Shown: positions 35,614-46,970, numbered from the stretch's first letter. The stretch is 64,000 nucleotides of DNA from Brachycybe producta (GCA_036925085.1 JAUPFP010000010.1:2225688-2289687); one strand, 5' to 3'. Numbers and translations are program-made. The notes: a model not told the origin generated them from the letters alone.

Positions 35614-36295
35614 TGTGAGAGAGCACGGTTGTGAAGCATCATCAGCGCTCTCAATCCGTTTTCTATCAACTTCCCTCCCCCCACACCCTTTAAACTCCAC
35701 CTAAGTCTTTACCCCCGAACCCCCCCCCCCCCTCTTCTTATTCTATGCCAGTAGACTTAACAAACACCTCCCACACCGATCAATAAAAAAAAATTCCACA
35801 GAAAACCGAATATGGAGAAAAGAGAGAAACCATTGAGAAACAGAGAGAAAGACAGAGAGAAACGACTACTGTGAAAACCCGGTTCTTCTTCTTCTTCTGT
35901 TCATTCTTTTGCAAAAATTTTAAAGCAAATTCTTAAGACTGAACTGACACACCACATTATACAATTTCTTAACACAAGGTTAATTTATTCAATATATAAA
36001 TATAATTATAACATTTTTTCATTCAATGTCAAATTATGATTGGGTTCTTCATTATTCAATGACCTAGTACAACAAAAAAAATGTTCATTGGACAGAAATA
36101 AATTATAAAAAAAGCATAGCCTCCTTCATGTGTATAAGTTGGAGGAGGCTAATTTATTGAAGAGGCTAACAAGTTTTAGAAGAGAAAGAGGGAAGATGAA
36201 GAGGAGGAAATTCCTCTTTGACTCGATCTAATTTGCATATAATTTTTTTTTTATCTAACAATACTTAAAATCAGTGAGAAATTCACATGAAAATG
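35614..36295. other. Intergenic, no gene seen
   Basis: C-rich run at about 35720, purine-rich GAGAGAAA at 35.82-35.87 kb, and a small AGCCTCCT...AGGAGGCT inverted repeat at 36118-36151. Confidence 0.45.
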
Positions 36296-36351
36296 AAAGA
36301 ATCTGGTTAGAGGATATCTAGAAAAATGCTAGCCTCTAACCAGAATCTTTT
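36296..36351. repeat. Short hairpin, TCTGGTTAGAGG arms
   Basis: AAAGAATCTGGTTAGAGG is followed by 20 bases and CCTCTAACCAGAATCTTT, 17 of 18 paired. Related words at 1600-1670. Confidence 0.75.
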
Positions 36352-36760
36352 GACTCCAAGATCACGAAACAATGCAGAAGGAATGCAAGACGATCAATTG
36401 GACCAGGAACATGGATCCATAAGGGTGAGCAAAGAGTTGCCCCAGTTTGCTTGATCTGCGCAGAAACGTCACCGTTCTAGTAGAAATTAAATTTTCGATC
36501 AAACTATTTTTAAGAGTGATTATTTATGTTATAAACTAGAAGGTTCAAGCAATAAAATAAATGAAATTTCATAGTTACATCTTTCAAAATATGGCTTACT
36601 TATGGCATTGATGTCAATGCATGTCAGCTATTATTTTATGACTTGTCCTAATGGCAATCATATGACGATATTTGTCATAATAGTATATTGTAATTTGCTT
36701 TTGTGGTTGTTACAACATGGTTATGCGCTAGATAGGACAATTTGTTGTTGTATTTAATAG

Positions 36761-36964
36761 ATACACAATTAGAAATCGGGGCGAACAGAACTTGGCTCCG
36801 CCCTTTTTATGAGAAACGCAACTTCTAATTGGTTGGTTATGTAGTCTGAAGTCACATGCTCCGCCCTTTTCAACGTGGAACCACACAACAAACCAATTAG
36901 AAGTTGCCGTTCGTCATAAAAAGGGCGGAGCAAACGTCAATTTATCCCGTTTTCTAATTGCCTG
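36761..36964. repeat. GGGCGGAGC-family MITE, copy 5
   Basis: CACAATTAGAAATCGGGGCG ... CCCGTTTTCTAATTGCCTG, with the same modules as copy 4 and a centre of AGTCTGAAGTCACATGCTCC. TATTTAATAG stands at 36751-36760 and again at 36965-36974, a 10-bp target duplication like that of copy 1. Confidence 0.85.
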
Positions 36965-36974
36965 TATTTAATAG

Positions 36975-38082
36975 TCATCTTCCATTTTTGTAATGAGGTC
37001 CCAGGTAAAATGATTTACTATCATATGACAATCTTAACACCTTTCTGTAATGACCCTCCTCCCCATGGGTTAGTTTGTCATTCTGTTCTAAACCATTGTT
37101 AACACAACTGGAATGAGACATGTTTTATTCTAATTTGATTGCGATAAAACCGCCAGTTTTTATAACAACATTAAACTTTCATACGTGGAATGTCCACAAA
37201 ACATGAAAAATTAATGGAATGATCGTTTTTAATAATATAGAAAACACGTGTATTTTTATTTGTATAACTTAACTGTCCGAGAGAAAGATGTTCTAAATAT
37301 TTCAGCATTAAATTAACCATTCAACTAAGTAGTCACTGTAAACAAAGGCGAATAATAGGCTAGACAGTAGACTAATTATGACATGTCTCATTAAAAAAAG
37401 AAATCCCATTGAATAATTAAATGAAATGAAAAAAAAAAAAAAAACAGTTGTTTTAGTCGAAATGAAAGCGTTCTAAAAAAGAAAACAAGTCTATCCCTCC
37501 ATTTTGTATTAGGAAAAGTCACACATGCTAAGGCAGTGATTCTCAAAGGGTTTCCGTGTCGTGGCGGACTAGTGTGCCGTGAGTAGTTTTGCCACCTGTG
37601 GAGGACAGTCCTCCATTAGGAAGAAATGTACTCCAACCAGGACCATCCTCCACGAACAGTTTTTATACAATTTATTGTGTGGAGGACATGCTTGCCTTCG
37701 TGGAGGACGGTCCTGGACGGAAAACATTTCCTCCGAGGCAAGCCTAGCCGAGAGTATTACCAGGTATGCTGCAAACTTTTCGGATATTATACAGTGTACA
37801 CACATGAGGAGAAAATACATTCAGCAAAATGTATAAACATTAAGCGTATATATGAGGCCCTGTAATGTAATACACATGGCATTACTTAAAAATATTGCTT
37901 TGCTTGCTGTTTTGAAATGTCCCATGATGCATTAGCAAACACCCACAATATACTTGACACATACAGTATATGTTGAATAAGTTGTAGAAACTTATTTAGA
38001 ACTGACTGTGTTTAAATTGACTTAAATGTATTTACAATTACATTGTAAATGAACTTGTACACATAAATGTATTGTTTAATTG
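36975..38082. other. Intergenic; hAT-like end, no gene
   Basis: GCAGTGATTCTCAAAGGGTT near 37532, with GTGTGCCGTGAG at about 37571, resembles a hAT-type terminal sequence. A GTCCTCCA/TGGAGGAC inverted repeat at 37.60-37.72 kb follows. Frames of about 80 codons there run on both strands of the inverted repeat. Confidence 0.4.
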
Positions 38083-38839
38083 TTAGAGAGACCATTACCT
38101 GAAGTAATTTCTTGTCAAAACATTGTCAAGACTTAACCCAACTCCAAAATGATTTTTAAAATTTAAAATACGCCATTAAAATCTTAAAAAAAAAACCTAA
38201 AAATGAAGTGACTTTTATGAGTCACCCAAACAGCGCCATTTCAATTTTCAAAAAAAAAATTCAATTTTCAACTTCACCTTACATTTTTCCATAATTCCTT
38301 AATTCTATAATCCCTATTCCTATTTCAACTCAATAAAAACTTCCACAATCAACTCGAGAGCCACGTGAATAGAGAATACACGTATTTGAATACGGAATTG
38401 AAAGTGATGTTATGAGTGAGGTGACAACATGTGAATTCGAATAGAAAAGTATACTTTTTTCTTGTTTTATTGCCGATGTCTGTTGTGTTGTCTGATAAAG
38501 CCCATTTTTATAGGAAGTCAATTGCTTTTTAATTTTTTTTTTAATTATATTAATGATTTATTACTATTATTATAATTACTCGCATTTATTTAACTTCATA
38601 ATTTATTTGTTTGTCCTTCTTAAATATTTGAAGACCAAGTTAGACAACCGTAACCATGGGCTGAGATACTAAGGGGATTTGAGGGGATTTGATTTCATTT
38701 TACTTTTTAGACCTTTTTTTTTATAAAAGCGAGTATCACAAAAAATATGGTTTTTTGTTTATTTTCTTCTTTTAAAATTTAAAAATCGTTTTGACAATAT
38801 TTTGACAAGAAATTTCTAGAGGTAAATGGTCTCTTTAAA
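38083..38839. mobile_element. Non-autonomous DNA element with TTTAAAGAGACCATTACC ends, copy 2
   Basis: Left end GAGAGACCATTACCTG ... AATTTCTTGTCAAAAC; right end GACAAGAAATTTCTAGAGG TAAATGGTCTCTTTAAA. The inside carries GAGAGCCACGTGAATAGAG and AAGTGACTTTTATGAGTCAC, inverted relative to copy 1. About 757 bp. Confidence 0.75.
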
Positions 38840-38904
38840 TACATCTAAATGTGTAGGTGTGTTCCAATTGTTGTTTTTTTTTTAACTTCATTGGAAAAAG
38901 CACT

Positions 38905-39045
38905 AAATGGCCGGATTTGAAGTCTGACGTCACATGCTCCGCCCTTTTCAACGTCAAACTACATAATCAGCCAATTAGAAGTTGCCAGTCGTCAAAACAA
39001 GGGCGGAGCCAACTGAAGTTTTCACCTATTTCTAACTGCCCGTCT
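38905..39045. repeat. GGGCGGAGC-family MITE, copy 6 (truncated)
   Basis: From AAGTCTGACGTCACATGCTC through CAATTAGAAGTTGCCAGTC and AAGGGCGGAGCC to CACCTATTTCTAACTGCCCG. The left arm is missing; the right half matches copies 4 and 5. Confidence 0.75.
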
Positions 39046-39052
39046 AAATCAG

Positions 39053-39110
39053 TGGTTTCCCAAGAGTGTCGTGTGGCACACTAGTGCATGTGCCGTGAGT
39101 TTTAATAGGT
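39053..39110. repeat. hAT-type terminal fragment
   Basis: CAGTGGTTTCCCAAGAGTGT, then CGTGTGGCACACTAGTGC and TGTGCCGTGAG. CAGTGGTT(C/T)CCAA is a common hAT terminal word; the CTAGTGTGCCGTGAG part also occurs at 37.57 kb. Confidence 0.4.
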
Positions 39111-41558
39111 GGGCCGCGATTTCTGAAAACTATGAACAAAAAAGCTTAGGACCCATTGTTCTAAGAAGTTTCTGCCAGAGAAAGTGTACTAATTTTTTTT
39201 TAAGAATAAATGCATTATTTAATGTAAACTTTAAGAAACTAAAGCAGTGTTTCTGAAATTTTCCCCAATGGCGGACAACTATATACAGTAAGTTGTCGAT
39301 GCACATGTGGATCACAAACCTTAAAACGACTTACTGCGCATACCAGGGTTTTTTCTAATTTCCATTACTGACAGTTCAAGTGTAAAAACGCCATAAAAAT
39401 TCTTGAATCCTTGTGTTTTTCTAAGCTTTTTGGGACTGCTGGAGCCAGTTGAGCGTTCTTGAGGCACTTTTAGAGCATTTAAATATTTTTCCCCTTTTGG
39501 CCGTTCTTTGAAAAAAAAAAGCCAAATGACCATAAATGCCACAAAATTCAACTAGAATGTGGTAATTAAGCACAATCGTCGACATTTACAGCAGTACAGC
39601 AGCAAAGAGATTGCTAACTATGTTTGTACAAAGTTACAAGAAAACAGTTAAGGAAAAGGAATTATGGGAGGAGAAAAATGTATTCTTGTCGAAGATAATA
39701 AGTCAAACATGAGATCTTTTTGAAGTTCCTACCCAATGTACCTTAAGAGGCTATCGGCATGAAGAAATTCAGTATGATGCAATATTTAGTATAGCCGTTT
39801 AACGCGCGGTGTTTGGTTTTTATTTAATATTGTCTTTTTTTGTACACAGTTATTTTTTAAACGTAATTTAAAGTGCAATAAGCAGTCAAATATTCTGCGA
39901 ATCCATTGATACTTTTGTAAAACCTAGTTATGATTCCTTCTATTTTTAAAGAAAGTTGGAAAATAGCCTACATGCTAATTCCGAATAAACGACTAGTTCG
40001 TTTCTAATCGCCTCTGGAAATGAGCACATAGGCTAATTTACAGAATAAAAGAACCATAACTGGGTATTGTAAACGTATCAGTGGATTCATAGTAATTTTA
40101 TTTGAGTGGTTTACTACACATTAAATTGCGTTTAAAGTGGGAATGTAAACGAAAACCAAACACACACTACGTTAAACGACAATACCAGATAATGCATCAT
40201 TGTAATCTCATTTTTTAGTAAATATAGGAAATATGTAATAACGGAAATGCTGGCGCAATCTACTGGTTATTTTCTTAAAACTTACCCATGCCAGTAGCCT
40301 CTTAAGCAGTGTATACTTGACCAGAGCATAAGAAATAAAATACTCAAGTAGGTATATAAGTAACATTCCTCCAAAAAATAAATAACAATGAAGACTTACC
40401 AGTCACACAAAAAAAAAATCTTCTTTTTCAAATATTCCTGAAATATTTTCCATTCCACTTCCGGTTAATGTGGTTCTTTTTCACCAAAACCTTTAAATAT
40501 ATACTGTTGCAAACGTGATCCCTACGTGAACTGCATCCATGTTGACTGAAAACGAAAGATACGCAAATAAGAATAACAGAAATCGTTTTTTTACTGTCAA
40601 CATTGATTAAAATGGTGTTTTCTCAAACCGAAAATATCAACAAACAATTTGCCAAACGCCAACACAAAAAAAAAACCACACATGGCCGCCAGCAAAATCA
40701 ATCACATGTACAAATACAGAAATGAAATATATTGAACATTGTAAATGGGATATTGCATAACAGATGGCGCAACTAAACGTAAACAGAACCTAAGATTCTC
40801 TTTATACAGGTTAGGTATAAAACCAATAAAACGAAAAACACCTGGAAGATTTTCATTTAATAAGCAACATTTAGAAGAAATTGAAATTGCTTTATTAATG
40901 AGAAGACTCAGAAGAGCAAATGAATCATTTAAACTGATGCTGAGCTTAGTAGACTAATGGGATAAGATTACCAATATGGGCTTTATTGGACAACTGGGCT
41001 GAGTGGACCGTCCCTCCTAGGCTTAGTGGAGTCCTGGGCTAATTTGGACTTTTTGGCAGCACCATTTAAATATAGGCCTACCAAATATTGAAACTAGCTA
41101 ATATAAGAATCAATTCATATAGGCTTATATGCTTTTTATTATTACACTTTAAATGTATTCATATGTTTACAATGCCAGAACTTCCATCGCCATTCAACAC
41201 ATTACGAGTTGTCAGTCCCGGAATGTAATTGTGAGCTTTTGGCATCGGCCATTTTATTTTACCAATCTTAAGATGACATCTTCTGTACCTCGATTCTTCT
41301 CTGAACCGTACGGTGCCCGCACGGAGAAGATTCGAGCTGCAGAGAGAGTTGGATGGAGATAGATTGTGGTCACTCCTCTGCATGGGGGTGAAATCTATGC
41401 AGCAGAGTGGCGGCCATCTCTCTCTCTTCCGGTCGATGCTGATATACATCTTCTCCTTTTGGTACACCGACAAGAGAAGATGTTGTAGCTGCTAAGGAAT
41501 CGTATACCTCCTGCCTTATGGAGTCTCCGGCCTCTGAAGAGAAGTTGGTTACATTAAC
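39111..41558. other. Intergenic; one unassigned basic ORF
   Basis: Mostly AT-rich DNA. The 70-codon frame at 40745-40957 is listed separately. A mixed-composition block at 41.29-41.45 kb gives overlapping frames on both strands, with CTGCAGAGAG/CTCTGCATG inverted words, so it is probably not coding. Confidence 0.4.
40745..40957 (+). CDS. Unassigned 70-residue basic ORF
   Basis: ATG to TAG frame rich in Lys/Arg, with a predicted amphipathic C-terminal helix (HLEEIEIALLMRRLRRANES). It lies within AT-rich DNA but does not look compositional: the residue mix is balanced. I recognise no family. No flanking splice sites are convincing. It could be a fragment of a transposon protein or a small exon. 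Low confidence that it is a real coding sequence. Confidence 0.2.
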   Translation: MGYCITDGATKRKQNLRFSLYRLGIKPIKRKTPGRFSFNKQHLEEIEIALLMRRLRRANESFKLMLSLVD

Positions 41559-41900
41559 AGAAAGACCACGCTGTTTCTTATTATAACTCTTTATTCATCA
41601 CTTGTAAGAAACACAGAATACAAGGATGAATATATCAATACTAACGGTGCGTCCTCAGGCCCATGATTCGGATTTAGATCACGTAATACAGGCAAAGGAC
41701 AAGAACTAACTACAAAGAGGAGCACGGTCCTTTTATACCTTGGACCTGTGTACACCTGCGAGGTGTAACCAGGTCCAAGTGACCATAGTCCTATGTGTAT
41801 CAATCCGCCTCTTGGGTATGAGTCAGAAGGAGGGAGAGGGATGAGCAAGAGTTGTTTATCCCCCGGGCTATGGTTTTGGCGGGATCATGATTTACAGGGT
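41559..41900 (-). mobile_element. Probable solo LTR (minus strand)
   Basis: On the minus strand it starts near ACACCCTGTAAATCATG (compare ACACCCTGTATTTCA at 18.74 kb). It carries GGTGTACACAGGTCCAAGG then TATAAAAGGACC (complement of about 41730-41738), the same promoter layout as at 12.54 and 18.93 kb. AATAAAG on the minus strand near 41593 could be its polyadenylation signal. No gag/pol alongside. Confidence 0.5.
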
Positions 41901-42785
41901 GTTATATAATGGTCTAAGATTTAAGCACATAAAAACGTGGACCAATATGATAATATATATATATGTATAAAATATATATATATATATTTAATTACTTTTC
42001 AAAATAGAGATGCAAAGACTATATGACAAAAGTTAATCCACGCTCCAAATGCATAAGCCAGAATCGATCGTGTGTACCCGGCCAAAAGCCATACAAGCTA
42101 GTGTAGTAGAGCTCCTATAGCGAGACAAGCTAGCGCATTAATGCTGCCTATGGAGCCGCCATTTTTATGCCGTCGCTAAGTGGCTGGCATATTAAACTTA
42201 AATACAAAGTTCCGAGTAAATTTATACATTTTTTACGATAACTTTCTTCGGAGGCAATATTAAGAAAAAATTCAAAATGTTTCAGAAACTCGAATAGTTA
42301 GTTTTTAAGAAAAAGTTTAGTGACGATAACTTTAAAAATAAATTTTTATGATCGTTTAAAGCCATAGAACCTCGTTACTACATTACGATTGCCAGAAATA
42401 TGAAGTTTTGCAAAACTAAAAAATAGTTAACTATCACATTATTTTACCCAGAAACATAAGCAGAACATCCTGTTCATCAATAGATTGTGTAGATTGATTT
42501 TTATCTGATGACATTATGTTGTATTTCAACCCGTTCTAAAGTTAGTTAACGATAAAACACCTAAAATTCTAATTTTAAAAATAGGAAATGCGCGTCTGCT
42601 CTTGGCATCAAAATGTCATCTGCGCCAACTCGTTTAGATACAGGCGACTTAATCTTCTCTAACCAATCATCTTGTAGCTATTCTCTATTCGAGTATTTCA
42701 AGATGTCGACGATCTGTTTACAATGCGAGGAAAATAAACAATTACCGATATTCTCATGATTGAATGTTAACTTTACCCTGAAAGG
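41901..42785. other. Upstream flank and probable 5' UTR of INTS14
   Basis: (TA)n at 41950-41990. The last 200 bp before the INTS14 ATG presumably contain the promoter and 5' UTR; no TATA box stands out. No other gene. Confidence 0.4.
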
Positions 42786-42950
42786 ATGCCGACAATTATC
42801 GTACTGGACACATCGTTGTCGATGGCTCGACCCGTTCCCGTTACTGACAGCGGTGAACAACAGTATCAAAGGCGACACTTAGCCATTCACGGCATAAACG
42901 CCTTTCTAGATTACCTTTCGCTCCACTCCAGGTTGGAGTTCGTGGCTTTG
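42786..42950 (+). CDS. INTS14: INTS14 exon 1
   Basis: 55 codons, phase 0, ends LEFVAL; donor GTAAGC. Carries the VWA DxSxS motif. Translation past the donor stops after six codons. Confidence 0.95.
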
Positions 42951-45537
42951 GTAAGCGCAGATTTTTGACACATGCTTAGCACATGGCCCTCTAGTCCATT
43001 ATGCCATCATGTGCTGACCCGTGAACTACGGAAAAGCACAAGACCTGATTATAACAGATTGGCAGCAAGGGAAATGATCTGTTCCGATGGATTAATTTCA
43101 ATGATCAATTCATTTCAATGATCAATTTCAATTTCATTTGATTTAGTCTTTGGTGTCATCGATTTTCGAGCCCGTCGTTTCTTTTACGAGGGATTTCGAG
43201 AGTATAAAGACCCATTTGAACAAAATCGAGACGTACGGAAAGACGTGCATCGAGGAGGTTTTCGGTGGTGTTCGTAACCTAGTACTGGACGAATGGGGAG
43301 CTGGGATAATGATCCAAGTTTGCAACATCGATTTCGTTGTTCTCTTCTCGTTTCATATTGTGATTCATTCTGTTTTTCATATCGTAAACAGATTTTACTG
43401 GTTACCGACGGTCGTCTGGGAATCGGAACGCACTCTCTAAAGAGCTACATCCATTCGACGAGACATCGACAAGATACCGATGCCTCCTCGTCCACGACTG
43501 GACTTCCGTTTCCTTTTCCATCCAGGATTCACGTTCTCTGTGTAGAGAACCCTTCCGATCCTAACTTGGAGACGTCTCGGCTTCTTTACGAGAGGATCGT
43601 CGAGTTGAACCGAGGAGGGGGAGGAGGACATGTCTTCGTTCCCGAAGCTCCTCTCTCTCTCCGGTCTACTCGACAGATGTTTATGAAACTGTGCGAGACA
43701 CATTACGTTCCTTTCCACGGCGTTCTTCGTTGCGGTAATCTCGTTTCACAAGTTCAGCTGTCGCCTCCTCCCGAACCTTATTCGAAATCCAGAGATTTTG
43801 ACGTTGTTAAACGTACGATGGGATCAGAGATCTCCATATGTGGCTTTGTCGACATTAACGACGTCGCGAGTCCGGCAGCTCATTCAAGACATCTTGTTTT
43901 ACCGATAGCAACACCGAAAAATGGTATTAAGAAGTCTAGTGAACTACATTAGTAGCCTAATTAAGCAATTATTCAAATTTAATTGCAGTACATAGTTTAC
44001 GAAACATTTTCATGACAGATTCAAGTTTTTATAGAATAATTGAATTGCACCATTTAATAAGCCTTAAAGTAAATGCATATTCTTTCCATTAGAAACTGCT
44101 TAGCCTCTATGTACGAGCTAGTGTGTGCTTTCTGCGCAATGTGGAACTGTGGAACTCGTTTAAAACGGAATGTATTTTCGGTCCTGTCTCTTATGATAGG
44201 TTAAAATTATTTTTTTACGAGGCTGTCGGCCAGTTTAAAGAGAATCACCAATAGATGGCACTAGCATCTACATTAATACACATTTCTACATAATTTTTAT
44301 ATTAAAAAAAAAACTGACAAAAGGATAGTTCAATAACTGATTTAGCTGTTTAACATAGGTGTACGTTCCACTTCATTTACGATTTTTCGTTTCGTGCACA
44401 GATATTTTTGAAACTTAATTTAAAGCGCGTGAACAGAGAAACTGTGAACGAAAACCGAACACATGGCTATACCAGATATTGCATCATTCTCATTTTATTT
44501 ATGCCGTTAACCTCTTAAACGGTTTTCACCGTATATAACGATACTGCAGACTTTGCTTAGAGGCTAGTGGCTCTTAATCGACAGAATACCCTACCTAAAT
44601 AAGTACAAACTGATATAGTTCAAACCGCGTAGAATTGTTTTTGTTATATCATTTTTGAATATTAAAAACAATACTTTTATTCCACGTATTCGTAAAAGAA
44701 GACGTTCACGGCGAACCGAAGTCCGGTTCAGAAGCGGACGAAGAGACTACTGGTTCTAACGAAGATGGAAAGACTCCTTCGTTCTGCGTTCTGCTTCACG
44801 GAAGCCTCAAAGTCGCACTGATGGTGGCCATCTGTCACTTAGGGTAACTGATTACAACGAGAGACCTTTCCAAAAAAAATATTCAAATGAACATTTGAAT
44901 GTCTTTGGAAATAGAGAGGATTGGTACGGCATGTTGTACTCTTGGGCCGACAGCAAGAAGAAGTCTAACCTCATGCTATCCGTATTCGAACCTGGTCTCG
45001 AATCTGTTCCGTGGTTTGGAAAATTAGATATGTTGACGCTCGCCGAGCCGAAACCGGTAGCCGGTTCCAGCAAGAAACCGGACGACACCCCACATTTTCC
45101 CGTTAAACCGACCGAAAAGAAGAGTTATGCACAGAGTAGTGTCATTTGGATCAGACAATCGGGACTACAAGTATTGTGGCATCAACGTCAATCGTATCTC
45201 GTTTTCACTATCATTTTTTTTTTCTGTTCCTTTTTCACAGTCTGACATTCAGAAGATCGTACGAAACGCCAGGAAATTACCAGAAAAGACACAGATATTT
45301 TATAAAGAGCTAAACAGACTGAAGCGAGGAGCATTGGCTTTTGGTTTCTCTGATCTCCTCGACGGAATCGCTTCTATTTTGGACAGAGAATGCACTTTGC
45401 TTCCCGGTACGGCCCATCCCGATGCGGCACTTCAGCTCAGTCACGCAGCGAACTTTCTAAGATCTCCTCACAGTAGAGATTACAATTCTTACGTACAGCC
45501 GCTACGAACGAAATTCACTTCTGATGACCTTGCCTAA
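42786..45537 (+). CDS. INTS14: Integrator complex subunit 14, complete, six exons
   Basis: INTS14 (VWA9) is a von Willebrand A-domain subunit of the nuclear Integrator complex, which cleaves snRNA and promoter-proximal transcripts; with INTS10 and INTS13 it forms a nucleic-acid-binding module. Exons: 42786-42950, 43147-43317, 43392-43923, 44699-44843, 44915-45170, 45241-45537. These join in frame to 521 residues (human about 518) with all GT-AG borders. The start gives MPTIIVLDTSLSMARP, with the VWA metal-site motif DxSxS at 8-12. Further landmarks are ILLVTDGRLGIG, FCVLLHGSLKV, GMLYSWADSKKKSNLML, SYAQSSVIWIRQSGLQ and a strongly conserved C-terminus (RNARKLPEKTQIFYKELNRL, ERECTLLPGTAHPDAA). 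Segment lengths agree with the vertebrate protein at each joined splice site. The five introns are 196, 74, 775, 71 and 70 bp. A polyadenylation signal follows 35 bases after the stop. Confidence 0.96.
43147..43317 (+). CDS. INTS14: INTS14 exon 2
   Basis: 57 codons after acceptor TGATTTAG; SLVSSIFEPVVSFTRDFES to DEWGAGIMIQ; donor GTTTGC is weak but the join to ILLVTDG keeps the family spacing exactly. Confidence 0.9.
43392..43923 (+). CDS. INTS14: INTS14 exon 3
   Basis: 532 nt after acceptor CGTAAACAG; from ILLVTDGRLGIG to RHLVLPIATPKN plus one base; donor GTATTA. The alternative is a later donor GTGAAC near 43938, which breaks phase with exon 4. Confidence 0.88.
44699..44843 (+). CDS. INTS14: INTS14 exon 4
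   Basis: 145 nt after acceptor CGTAAAAG. An acidic linker (EDVHGEPKSGSEADEETTGS) leads to FCVLLHGSLKV...MVAICHLG; donor GTAACT. Confidence 0.9.
44915..45170 (+). CDS. INTS14: INTS14 exon 5
   Basis: 256 nt after acceptor GGAAATAG. EDWYGMLYSWADSKKKSN to VIWIRQSGLQ; donor GTATTG. Confidence 0.93.
45241..45537 (+). CDS. INTS14: INTS14 exon 6
   Basis: 98 codons plus TAA after acceptor TTTTTCACAG; the most conserved part of the protein. Confidence 0.96.
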   Translation, partial: SDIQKIVRNARKLPEKTQIFYKELNRLKRGALAFGFSDLLDGIASILDRECTLLPGTAHPDAALQLSHAANFLRSPHSRDYNSYVQPLRTKFTSDDLA

Positions 45538-45572
45538 CTTCAAAGTTCTTTTGTGTGATACATTATCGTAAT

Positions 45573-45578
45573 AATAAA
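45573..45578 (+). terminator. INTS14 polyadenylation signal AATAAA
   Basis: First AATAAA after the stop codon, followed by T-rich sequence. Confidence 0.6.
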
Positions 45579-45675
45579 TTACTCGTTTTTTTTTCATTTA
45601 TTTGTATTCTTGTCTTTATAACAATTGCCTTAAATTTTAAATGACACCTTATGCTCATTTTAAAGTGTAAACGTC

Positions 45676-45908
45676 CCTTGAACTCTGATTATTCTGTCTT
45701 TTGGGTGCAAAATAAAGAGAAATTTTATTGTGTTTTAGAAACTAGAATAGATGGTGATAACGTTAAACGTTTTTTGGCGACAGTTTGGAAAAGGCGAATA
45801 TAGTTTAAATACCCATACGTGATCAAGCTATCCGTCTATAATGTTTTTAATTCTTTCAAGTTTCTCTTTAATTTTGCTTCTGAAAGACAGAATAATGAGA
45901 GTTCAAAA
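45676..45908. repeat. GAACTCTGATTATTCTGTCT-family foldback, copy a
   Basis: Left TTGAACTCTGATTATTCTGT, TTTTAGAAACTAGAATAG; right TTTCTCTTTAATTTTGCTTC, TGAAAGACAGAATAATGAGA GTTCAA. It sits 140 bp past the INTS14 stop. Other members: 47966, 51595, 55318, 57405, 61908, 62345. Confidence 0.7.
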
Positions 45909-46419
45909 AAATCAGCTTTTCATAAACCATCATAAGATATTCAGGGGAAAAAATAGCTTCAAGTTCAAACATAATTTTAAGAAAAGGCTAAAGTTTTAAT
46001 AAAAATTAATTTGGAGTAGAGCAGAGAAGCCACTGCCCACTACTATTGTTGACAGAGCAGGGCAATTGAAAAATACTGGCTGATCCACAGCCCTGGTATT
46101 TTTTTATACAAAATAACCCTTTGTCTAAAGGGTTATTTTGTGAAATATTTGCGAATTATTAAAATAACTTTTTTTTTTTAAAAAAAAAAGGAAAATTGTA
46201 CAAAGTATTTTAATTTTTTAATAAAATTCTATGTAAATTCATTTGTTATATAAATTTCCTCTGAAAGATCAAAGTTAATTTTTTATTCACTTGTCTTAAC
46301 ATGAATAGCTATTGGGAAATTATTATGAAATTGTCTGAAAGGCAATACAAGAGCATCCAATAGACGTCACAGGCTCATTATTTGAATAATTATACACCGC
46401 GTCATCCGTCTGGAATGTG

Positions 46420-46427
46420 TGACGTCA
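46420..46427. promoter_or_regulatory. CRE palindrome TGACGTCA upstream of the Bcl-2-like gene
   Basis: Full CREB/ATF consensus about 550 bp before the ATG; a half-matching GACGTCAC lies at 46362. The same word is frequent in this window inside MITEs, so its role here is only a possibility. Confidence 0.3.
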
Positions 46428-46659
46428 ATAAAAATCCCCCCCCCTTTTAAATGACCTGACGTTAGTTTTATGATGACAAGAATTGGTGAAACGAATATGG
46501 CGGAATTACCCATCATTAGCACGCAATGACTACACCGTCACCATATTAGGACACCCCATTCCTATTGGTTTCATTTCGTACTTCAAGTAATTATTGAACG
46601 AGATTGGCTGATGTTTTTCTCTGTGTGTTTGATTGTCTACTAGAATATCTTGCTGCGAG

Positions 46660-46671
46660 TATATATATTAT
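46660..46671 (+). promoter_or_regulatory. Possible TATA box of the Bcl-2-like gene
   Basis: GTATATATATTA lies 300 bp before the ATG, preceded by an ATTGG (CCAAT complement) near 46604. Plausible core promoter leaving a 270-nt 5' UTR; not proven in an AT-rich region. Confidence 0.3.
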
Positions 46672-46970
46672 TTATATTTCGCGTTGATATTTCGTCTGTT
46701 CATTCTGTTGTTGATTTTGATTTTATTTTCCAAATAATCAGATCGACTTCTGCGAAATCGTATTTCATTTAGAAATACAATAACAATTCTTAATAATTTC
46801 AAGTATGAAGATACTAAAACTAGAATGTAAGTGATAATTCGTGGCGCCGTTTTTCTCTTTTTTACTTTCGTAATCAGCTTTAATTTAAATGTCCTTGTTG
46901 TTATTTTTCGATCAGAACGAGCAACAAAAAAGCGTCTTTTAATTTGGATCATCGTTTAAAATACACAAGA

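Noticed and set aside
37579..37865. Frames of 79-85 codons on both strands
   Set aside because: Produced by the GTCCTCCA/TGGAGGAC inverted repeat, where both strands look open.
6787..39045. Regularly recurring GGGCGGAGC palindromes considered as a dispersed regulatory array or CRISPR-like repeat
   Set aside because: Copies are 10-13 kb or irregular distances apart, carry terminal inverted repeats and target duplications, and so are transposons.
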